From positions 1 to 9,111 of the forward strand of contig CAZMLE010000117.1 in the NCBI GenBank assembly GCA_964567045.1: DNA of 9,111 nt. Direction: 5' to 3'. Source of the stretch: JAFNGF01 sp964567045 (GTDB lineage Bacteria > Planctomycetota > Phycisphaerae > Sedimentisphaerales > Anaerobacaceae). The position numbers and the translations under genes are program-made. This document shows, piece after piece, positions 1-4,428 of this stretch. The notes beneath the pieces were generated by a model. The model saw only the letters and a list, made by a program, of their open reading frames with translations, was not told the DNA's origin and did no database searches. The first letter of the stretch is position 1; each line of letters begins with the position of its first letter.

Positions 1-198
1 CCTAACGTTGCTGAAACAGGAGACAACAGCGAAGGTTGGAATCAAGGCCAAACGCTTTATGGCTGGCTGGGACAAGAAGTACCTACTCAGAGTCCTCAGA
101 ATTTAGATGCGTTTGCCCTGCGTGACCTGTCCAGTTTCTTGACTTTTGGGCTTGGTCAACATAGACTGATAACCTATAGAAAAGCACGAGGCCGTTAA
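1..198 (+). CDS. 3' end of an unidentified gene (partial, tentative)
   Basis: The frame starting at base 1 is open for 65 codons and stops at TAA (196-198). The peptide begins PNVAETGDNSEGWNQGQ and ends LITYRKARGR. I do not recognise a family; it is polar, Gly/Gln-rich in the first half and basic at its end. The stop lies 20 bases before the next start, which fits a short intercistronic gap on the same strand. The call is weak: 65 open codons can arise by chance, and the frame starting at base 2 is also open for 34 codons (stop TAG 104-106) and gives a basic peptide that could instead be the true gene end. Sequence upstream of the window would settle it. Confidence 0.3.
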   Translation, partial: PNVAETGDNSEGWNQGQTLYGWLGQEVPTQSPQNLDAFALRDLSSFLTFGLGQHRLITYRKARGR

Positions 199-199
199 A

Positions 200-217
200 T
201 CTTCTGCGAGCAGAAGA
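200..217 (+). promoter_or_regulatory. Hairpin abutting the start codon of the 218-976 gene
   Basis: TCTTCTG (200-206) and CAGAAGA (211-217) are perfect reverse complements around a CGAG loop. The 3' arm ends on the base before ATG 218 and contains the only purine-rich, ribosome-binding-like stretch (GAGCAGAAGA). If it folds in the mRNA it would hide the initiation region, so translation may depend on ribosomes arriving from the upstream frame or on melting. It is seen only as a palindrome; function is inferred. Confidence 0.35.
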
Positions 218-976
218 ATGATGAATTACCAGTTCGAAAAAGAAAATATATCGCAGCATATCGTCAAATATGGAGCGCACGTTCAGCCGGCCATCACGCT
301 CAAGGACGATAAAACCAGGCTGCAAGATTACTGCAACTGGCTAATAGAACAGTTCCCAGAAGCCTTCGAGACGCTCCTGTCGGGGCCGGCTCAACTGCAC
401 GTGCAAAAGAGCTTCACCCTTGCCAACAATAAACGCGCGGAACTGCCAACATTCATACTGACCGGCACAGGCCCAGTTTTCACCTTTCCGCAGCGCCTGT
501 TCATCGACCAGCCGCAGGACTTAGATATTCCCGATAGAGATAAGATATTTCGCAAGGCCCTGGACGAGCTGCGAGGCAAATTTCTTGACCGAAAAATCTT
601 GCGCGTGGGCGTGGTTCACGAACTTGTCTTCGACACCGCAACCATAGACTCGGTCCAGATTATCGCCAGCAGCTTAAAAAATGACCTCTGGAGAGAACAA
701 ATAAAAAATCTGCGTATCCTGCTGGAAGCTCCGAGGCAGGACAAAAATATCAACCTGGAGATAAAGCCAACCTACTTGAGACAAAGCGGGCCGGCGACAA
801 ACGTCCCGGCGGAGGATATGCGCTTCGGCATAATCGTCAATGTGGATATCAATAACCGGCAAATCAAAAACGACCTCACAAAGGCAGAGATAAACGACAT
901 CCTTGCCTTTGCCAACGATTACGTCGCCGATGAATTGATCAGATTCTTGAACAACGAATACTCTGACAGTATTTAG
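218..976 (+). CDS. Hypothetical protein, 252 residues
   Basis: This is a complete reading frame with a soluble, charged product. It has no signal peptide, membrane segment or metal-binding cluster that I can see. The N-terminal part is mixed. A central block around residues 85-150 (FPQRLFIDQP, then RKALDELRGKF and ILRVGVVHELVFDT) looks like alternating helix and strand. The C-terminal part (about 205-250) reads as a beta strand (RFGIIVNVDINN) followed by a long helix ending LIRFLNNE. I do not recognise the family. The general build (about 250 residues, late beta strand then terminal helix) loosely recalls the sporadically distributed TIGR04255 proteins, but I cannot support that assignment. 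ATG 218 and ATG 221 are adjacent; 218 is taken because GAG (208-210) is 7 bases upstream. The TAG stop falls within a palindromic repeat, so the C-terminus is defined by that element. Confidence 0.75.
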   Translation: MMNYQFEKENISQHIVKYGAHVQPAITLKDDKTRLQDYCNWLIEQFPEAFETLLSGPAQLHVQKSFTLANNKRAELPTFILTGTGPVFTFPQRLFIDQPQDLDIPDRDKIFRKALDELRGKFLDRKILRVGVVHELVFDTATIDSVQIIASSLKNDLWREQIKNLRILLEAPRQDKNINLEIKPTYLRQSGPATNVPAEDMRFGIIVNVDINNRQIKNDLTKAEINDILAFANDYVADELIRFLNNEYSDSI

Positions 977-999
977 CCCCGCAATTTATTGCGGGGTTC
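970..999 (+). terminator. Terminator-like palindromic repeat, copy A
   Basis: CCCCGCAA (977-984), loop TTTA, TTGCGGGG (989-996): a perfect 8-bp GC-rich stem. Only TT follows, so it is a poor classical rho-independent terminator. The 30-nt unit from TATTTAG to TTC matches 8239-8268 at 27 of 30 positions. Two of the three differences form one compensatory pair swap in the stem. The TAG (974-976) is the stop codon of the upstream gene. Confidence 0.6.
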
Positions 1000-1082
1000 T
1001 CAAACCTAAAGATTGCACAAGCACAAACGATAATACTGATAAAGGCGATACAACCGGAAAGAAACCCTACCACGATGAGCGC

Positions 1083-1143
1083 ATAAAAAAAACAGGGCTG
1101 AGGTGCGGAGGGAGAGGAAAAGCGAGATATCCTCAGCCCTGTT
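1083..1143 (-). terminator. Minus-strand intrinsic terminator / 13-bp perfect inverted repeat
   Basis: AACAGGGCTGAGG (1091-1103) is the exact reverse complement of CCTCAGCCCTGTT (1131-1143), with a 27-base loop. An unbroken A8 run (1085-1092) precedes the left arm. On the minus strand the order is therefore stem, loop, stem, then T8, the form of an intrinsic terminator. On the plus strand there is no T-tract after it. The loop is purine-rich on + (GGAGGGAGAGG) and thus CCTCTCCCTCC on -. No minus-strand protein gene leads into it, so it may end a small RNA. The alternative is a remnant of a mobile palindromic element. Confidence 0.5.
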
Positions 1144-1155
1144 GAATGCTCAACT
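1083..1155 (-). ncRNA. Candidate small RNA ending at the 13-bp terminator
   Basis: Reading the minus strand, a -10-like TATAAG (plus 1160-1165) lies 15 bases after a -35-like TTGCCT (plus 1181-1186). A transcript from about 1153 would contain a small GTTGA-GCAT-TCAAC hairpin (1141-1154) overlapping the foot of the 13-bp stem, a C/U-rich loop complementary to Shine-Dalgarno sequences, and a U-rich tail, about 70 nt in all. The spacer is short and the boxes are imperfect, so this is a hypothesis only. Confidence 0.2.
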
Positions 1156-1240
1156 AAATCTTATATCAAAGAGTTCTAAAAGGCAATACTATTTTTGCTG
1201 AAAAATGTTCTTTTCTTGCAAAAATTGTTCATTGAAATCC

Positions 1241-1296
1241 CGCCAGGCGGCAATTCCCGGCTGCCAGACGCTCGTATCCGAGCAATCCTGGCGTCT
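1241..1296. repeat. Pair of adjacent palindromes upstream of cysK
   Basis: GGCGGC (1246-1251) can pair with GCTGCC (1260-1265), with one G-T wobble. Directly after it, AGAC (1266-1269) pairs with GTCT (1293-1296) around an inner GCTCG-TATC-CGAGC hairpin (1270-1283). A shorter CCGC-CAG-GCGG hairpin (1240-1250) overlaps the first. The GC-rich block stands out from the AT-rich sequence on both sides. I cannot match it to a known riboswitch or T-box, and if the -10 box at 1345 is used it would lie outside the cysK transcript. Confidence 0.35.
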
Positions 1297-1344
1297 TTGC
1301 CCATCTCAAACCCCATTTTACACGACTATTCGTATAGACGCAAG

Positions 1345-1350
1345 TATAAT
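1345..1350 (+). promoter_or_regulatory. Consensus -10 box for cysK
   Basis: A perfect TATAAT lies 37 bases before the cysK ATG, giving an expected leader of about 30 bases. At the normal 17-base spacing there is no good -35 (ACGACT); the nearest similar box is TTTACA (1317-1322), 22 bases away. The promoter may therefore need an activator, or may be fortuitous. Confidence 0.35.
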
Positions 1351-1387
1351 TTGCCGACAAAATTAAAAATTTTTTGCAGGTTCGCCT

Positions 1388-2275
1388 ATGCTGACAGACA
1401 ACATCCTGGAGCTTATTGGAAATACGCCCCTTTTGCAGTTGAAAGGCGAAAGAATCTTCGCCAAAGCCGAATTTCTCAACCCCGGCGGCAGCATAAAAGA
1501 CCGCGTGGCCCTGGCGATGCTGGAGGCCGCCCGGCGCGACGGCAAGCTCAAAACCGACTCCATTATCGTCGAGCCTTCCAGCGGAAATACCGGCATAGGC
1601 CTTGCCCTGGTCGGGCGATTGATGGGCTATAAGGTCCGCATCGTAATGCCCGAAGGCATGAGCGAAGAGCGAAAAAAGCTGATCAAGGCCCTGGGCGGCG
1701 AATTGGTGCTCATACCCGATAAGGAAGGTCTGGCCGGGGCGGTAAGGACAGTGGAGGAAATGGCTGCCCAGGATAAGCGGATTTTTGTGCCGCAGCAATT
1801 TAAGAACCCGGAAAATCCCCGCGTCCATTATGAGCAGACCGGCCGTGAGCTGTGGCGGCAGATGGGTGGAAGAATCGCCTGTTTCGTAGCCGGTGTCGGA
1901 AGCGGCGGCACGCTGCAGGGGGTCGGCAAGTTTCTCAAAGAGCAAAAGCCGGGCACAAAAATCGTGGCGGTCGAGCCTGAAGGCAAATCAGCTATCCTCG
2001 GCCACGAGCCCGGTCTGCACCAGATTCAGGGGATAGGCGACGGATTTGTGCCCGATGTGCTGGACGTCTCTTTGGTCGATGGTGTCGTGGAAGTAAGCGA
2101 CGATCATGCGATAGAGACCACACGGCAATTAAGTAGAGATTACGGATTGCTGGTTGGCATCAGTTCCGGCGCAAATATCTGGGCGGCACGAAAACTGGCC
2201 GAAACCATCGCCGGCAATATCACTACGGTTCTACCCGATAGAGCCGAGCGCTATTTCAGTACAGCCCTCCTGTGA
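1388..2275 (+). CDS. cysK: Cysteine synthase (O-acetylserine sulfhydrylase), PLP enzyme
   Basis: This enzyme of fold-type II PLP family makes L-cysteine from O-acetylserine and sulfide in the cytoplasm. The N-terminal IGNTPLL (10-16) is the family hallmark. NPGGSIKDR (31-39) carries K37, the expected Schiff-base lysine. PSSGNTG (63-69) is the substrate loop, VGSGGT (170-175) the phosphate-binding glycine loop, and GISSGAN (257-263) supplies the serine near the pyridine nitrogen. It ends LPDRAERYFST. At 295 residues it is slightly shorter than the usual 305-315 but all core motifs are intact. The start has a weak AGG (1378-1380) 7 bases upstream and aligns with the normal family N-terminus. 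No cysE or other sulfur gene is adjacent, so it appears to be transcribed alone. Closely related members use O-phosphoserine or act as cystathionine beta-synthases; the sequence alone does not exclude these. Confidence 0.92.
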   Translation: MLTDNILELIGNTPLLQLKGERIFAKAEFLNPGGSIKDRVALAMLEAARRDGKLKTDSIIVEPSSGNTGIGLALVGRLMGYKVRIVMPEGMSEERKKLIKALGGELVLIPDKEGLAGAVRTVEEMAAQDKRIFVPQQFKNPENPRVHYEQTGRELWRQMGGRIACFVAGVGSGGTLQGVGKFLKEQKPGTKIVAVEPEGKSAILGHEPGLHQIQGIGDGFVPDVLDVSLVDGVVEVSDDHAIETTRQLSRDYGLLVGISSGANIWAARKLAETIAGNITTVLPDRAERYFSTALL

Positions 2276-2294
2276 GCGGCGCAAACCGCGCCGC
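2276..2294 (+). terminator. Hairpin directly after the cysK stop
   Basis: GCGGCGC (2276-2282), loop AAACC, GCGCCGC (2288-2294): a perfect 7-bp all-GC stem beginning on the base after the stop codon. No T-tract follows, so it may act as a 3'-end stabiliser or a Rho-assisted terminator rather than a classical intrinsic one. Confidence 0.4.
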
Positions 2295-2311
2295 CAAACT
2301 GGTTCTGCAAA

Positions 2312-2393
2312 AGTTTAGCCGTCGCCGGCACAGCGACGAGAGATGACGGACGATGGACGAGGGACGAGTTTGGCCGTCGCCGGCACGGCAACG
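2312..2393. repeat. 27-nt direct repeats flanking a heptanucleotide tandem array
   Basis: Two 27-base copies (2312-2338 and 2367-2393), each starting AGTTT and containing GCCGTCGCCGGCAC, differ at 3 positions. Between and slightly overlapping them, 2335-2368 is an almost five-unit 7-bp tandem array of consensus GACGANG (GACGAGA, GATGACG, GACGATG, GACGAGG, GACGAG). There is no coding potential that I can support. It looks like an extragenic repeat element. Confidence 0.6.
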
Positions 2394-2448
2394 GACCCTG
2401 GATTTGACTTTCATTTGCGGTTAGAATCAGTAAAGGTAGTAAGGGTAG

Positions 2449-2493
2449 GGTGTGCTGTGCACACCGCTACAGAAATGGTGGGCAGAGCCCATC
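2449..2493. repeat. Twin 7-3-7 extragenic hairpins
   Basis: Hairpin 1: GGTGTGC (2449-2455), loop TGT, GCACACC (2459-2465). Hairpin 2: GGTGGGC (2477-2483), loop AGA, GCCCATC (2487-2493), with one G-U pair. Both have 7-bp stems and 3-base loops, 11 bases apart, with the same GGTGnGC start. The variable stem position is T-A in one and G-C in the other. TTTTT follows at 2501-2505, 7 bases after hairpin 2, so the second could weakly terminate transcription. They resemble REP-like extragenic palindromes. Confidence 0.5.
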
Positions 2494-2531
2494 GCACGTC
2501 TTTTTCGTTTATTGATTGAAGGAGCAGAGCC

Positions 2532-3050
2532 ATGAAAAAGATTATCGCCATGCTTGTAATCGGGACGCTATTGATTGTGCTATTTAACGGCTGCGAGCGT
2601 AAAGAACCGTCAGAGCCGACTCCACCGCCTGAGCCCAAGGCGCCTCCTGAGCCGACAGTGCCGCCTCAGCCGACACCACCGCAGCCGACCGAGAGCAACC
2701 CCGATGCTGAGAAAGCTGCCGTAGCCGCTGCCGATGCCTGGCTGAAACTGGTGGATGCCGGCCAGTATGCTGAAAGCTGGGCAGAGGCCGCTGAATACTT
2801 CAAGAACGCCGTGTCCAAAGAAGACTGGCAGAAATCTATGGAGCCATTTAGAAAGCCTCTGGGTGCGCTCGTTTCCAGAACGCTCAAATCGACGCACTAC
2901 ACTACCACCGCGCCGGGCGCACCGGATGGCCAGTATGTGATAATCCAGTACGACAGCAGCTTCGAAAACAAAAAGACCGCCGTCGAGACAGTGACGCCTA
3001 TGCTGGATAAAGACGGCAAATGGCGCGTCTCCGGTTATTTCATTAAGTAG
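2532..3050 (+). CDS. DUF4019 lipoprotein with proline-rich linker
   Basis: The start is well supported by AAGGAG (2519-2524) 7 bases upstream. Residues 1-20 form a lipoprotein-type signal (KK, hydrophobic core, then FNGC with C21 as the likely lipidated cysteine). The lipobox is unusual in having F at -3 and N at -2. Residues 22-56 are a proline-rich spacer of PEP/PxxP units, probably an extended tether from the membrane. Residues 58-172 match the DUF4019 pattern: AADAWLKLVDAGQYAESW, then a PLGALVSR segment, PGAPDGQYVIIQYDSSF with ENKKTAVETVTP, and a terminal WRVSGYFIK. The biochemical role of DUF4019 is unknown; members are periplasmic or envelope-attached. The gene stands alone, with a repeat-rich gap before it and a terminator after it. 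Codon periodicity and the family match make the reading secure. Confidence 0.85.
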   Translation: MKKIIAMLVIGTLLIVLFNGCERKEPSEPTPPPEPKAPPEPTVPPQPTPPQPTESNPDAEKAAVAAADAWLKLVDAGQYAESWAEAAEYFKNAVSKEDWQKSMEPFRKPLGALVSRTLKSTHYTTTAPGAPDGQYVIIQYDSSFENKKTAVETVTPMLDKDGKWRVSGYFIK

Positions 3051-3088
3051 CTGCGTCTGTAAAGTATCAAGACACAGTTTTTATTTTA
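3051..3088 (+). terminator. Intrinsic terminator after the DUF4019 gene
   Basis: CTGCGTCT (3051-3058) pairs with AGACACAG (3070-3077) with one internal C-A mismatch around an 11-base loop. TTTTTATTTT follows immediately (3078-3087). It begins right after the TAG stop. This is the most classical plus-strand rho-independent terminator in the window and separates the lipoprotein gene from the next gene. Confidence 0.6.
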
Positions 3089-3127
3089 ACTAAGGCACAA
3101 AGCTGCTCAAATAGAAAGGAATTCGCT

Positions 3128-4297
3128 ATGGTTTGGTGCAAATACAGAGTACACCTCTTTTGGCACATTGCGCTCACGCCGGTCATTATGTTTTGCTCGC
3201 TGGCGTACGCAAAATTCCCGGAGTTTGAATATCATCAAATTGGCCGGATCGGCAACCAGATGGGCCAAACTTCGCTGGTGGACGTGGATAAAGACGGCGA
3301 TCTGGACTGGATTGTCGGCTGCAACCAGGGCGATCTATGGTGGTTTGAGTACCAGCAGCCCGACAACTGGTTAAGACACCTTATCGCCCAAAAAGTCCCA
3401 ACCGAGGTCGGCGGCACCGCTTTCGATATCGACGGCGATGGATGGATAGATCAGGTTTCCGGCGCAGCCTGGTTCCGCAATACCGGCAAGCCGCGCGAGC
3501 AGCAATTCATCAGGTACGACAACGCTACCATAAACAGTCACGATAATGTCGCAGCCGACATCGATGGTGACGGCAAACTGGATGTTGTGGCCCTTAGCGA
3601 CAGGGCGGGCCTATTCTGGTTTAAGATTCCCGGCGACCCGACACAGAAATGGCTCAGCAACAAAATCGGCGAAGCGGTTCACGGCGGAACCGACCCGGCG
3701 GGCGCCGGCGATGTAGATGGCGACGGGGACGCCGACGTTGTCCGTGCGGATGCCTGGTTCGAGAATCTCGACGGCAAAGGCACACAATGGCAGATGCACA
3801 GGGACCTTATCCCAGCCGGCGGAAGTAGGCCCGACAAGTACGGCCTGGCAATAAAAACCTGGATATACGATATGGATAAAGACGGCGACAAAGATGTTGT
3901 GCAAGCCGAAGCCGATGCGGCAGACGCCAGGATCTTCTGGTTTGAAAACGCCGACGGCAAGGGCAAAAACTGGGTTTTCCACCTGATTTCAGCCGACCAT
4001 ACCGAGCAGGATTTCCATTCGCTGGCGCTGGCAGATTTCGATAACGATGGCGATATCGACGTCTTTTCAGGCGGCGGACCGCTAACCAAGGGCGACTGCA
4101 AGTGGTTTATCTGGGAAAACCTTGACGGCAAAGCCGGCGCCTGGAAGGAGCACACAATTTTCACCGGCAAACAATGCCATGAAGCCAAGGCAGCGGACGT
4201 TGACCGGGACGGTGATATTGATATTTGCTCCAAGCCCTGGATCGGCGACGAGCACGTTTATCTTCGCAATATGCTAAAAGAATCGCCCGGCAAATAG
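3128..4297 (+). CDS. Secreted FG-GAP/VCBS repeat protein, probable seven-bladed beta-propeller
   Basis: AAAGGA (3115-3120) sits 7 bases before the ATG. Residues 1-28 are a Sec-type signal peptide with a likely cut after AYA (28). The mature part holds seven Ca-binding loops of the DxDxDGxxD type at residues 52-60, 100-108, 144-152, 195-203, 248-256, 303-311 and 357-365, spaced 44-55 residues. This fits FG-GAP/VCBS blades of an integrin-alpha-like propeller. Each blade also carries a W-F-E-N/W-F-K strand, and three share the motif ENxDGKxxxW (211-220, 273-282, 330-339). No catalytic domain, anchor or sorting signal is visible, so it is probably a soluble exported or periplasmic calcium-stabilised binding protein. 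Such proteins are abundant in planctomycetes and are often adhesive or carbohydrate-associated, but the ligand cannot be read from the sequence. Confidence 0.85.
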   Translation: MVWCKYRVHLFWHIALTPVIMFCSLAYAKFPEFEYHQIGRIGNQMGQTSLVDVDKDGDLDWIVGCNQGDLWWFEYQQPDNWLRHLIAQKVPTEVGGTAFDIDGDGWIDQVSGAAWFRNTGKPREQQFIRYDNATINSHDNVAADIDGDGKLDVVALSDRAGLFWFKIPGDPTQKWLSNKIGEAVHGGTDPAGAGDVDGDGDADVVRADAWFENLDGKGTQWQMHRDLIPAGGSRPDKYGLAIKTWIYDMDKDGDKDVVQAEADAADARIFWFENADGKGKNWVFHLISADHTEQDFHSLALADFDNDGDIDVFSGGGPLTKGDCKWFIWENLDGKAGAWKEHTIFTGKQCHEAKAADVDRDGDIDICSKPWIGDEHVYLRNMLKESPGK

Positions 4298-4352
4298 CGC
4301 TGCTGCCCAAGCAGGCATCCAATCAGCCACTGCTCACACCGAAAAGCCGCTA

Positions 4353-4381
4353 TTGACGGAACCGCTCTATTCGACTATGCT
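4353..4381 (+). promoter_or_regulatory. Sigma70-type promoter of the restriction-modification operon
   Basis: TTGACG (4353-4358), a 17-base spacer, then TATGCT (4376-4381). The -35 matches 5 of 6 consensus bases and the -10 matches 4 of 6. Transcription would start near 4388, giving a leader of about 37 bases before the methyltransferase ATG. No CTAG occurs in this promoter region, which argues against feedback by methylation of a promoter site as in CfrBI. Confidence 0.45.
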
Positions 4382-4416
4382 GGCCTGCCAAATATACCGC
4401 TTATAAAGCAGAGGCG

Positions 4417-4428
4417 ATGAAAAAATGA
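4417..4428 (+). other. Three-codon mini-ORF overlapping the methyltransferase start
   Basis: ATGAAAAAATGA encodes Met-Lys-Lys-stop, and its TGA (4426-4428) overlaps the methyltransferase ATG (4425-4427). The AGAGG at 4410-4414 is correctly spaced (10 bases) for ATG 4425 but only 2 bases from ATG 4417, so the mini-ORF is probably poorly used. It could modulate initiation or be a coincidence. Confidence 0.2.

Noticed and set aside
1091..1143. Insertion sequence terminal repeats
   Set aside because: The arms enclose only 27 bases, and no transposase or target-site duplication is visible.
1195..1632. Plus-strand 145-codon frame overlapping the cysK start
   Set aside because: It shares sequence with the strongly supported cysK frame. 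The product is basic, low in complexity and without a motif or ribosome site.
1229..1945. Minus-strand 238-codon open frame across cysK
   Set aside because: It is antisense to a clearly conserved PLP enzyme, and its product shows no recognisable motif.
2312..2393. CRISPR array
   Set aside because: There are only two 27-nt copies, imperfect, and the spacer between them is a tandem heptamer rather than unique sequence. No cas genes are present.
2404..2427. TTGACT and TAGAAT as a promoter for the lipoprotein gene
   Set aside because: The boxes are only 12 bases apart, too close for a sigma70 promoter.
3611..4233. Minus-strand open frames across the FG-GAP gene
   Set aside because: They arise because repeated GAC/GAT Asp codons read as stop-free antisense codons; there is no independent support.
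4298..4424. CTAG site in the operon promoter as a methylation-based control
   Set aside because: No CTAG occurs in this stretch.
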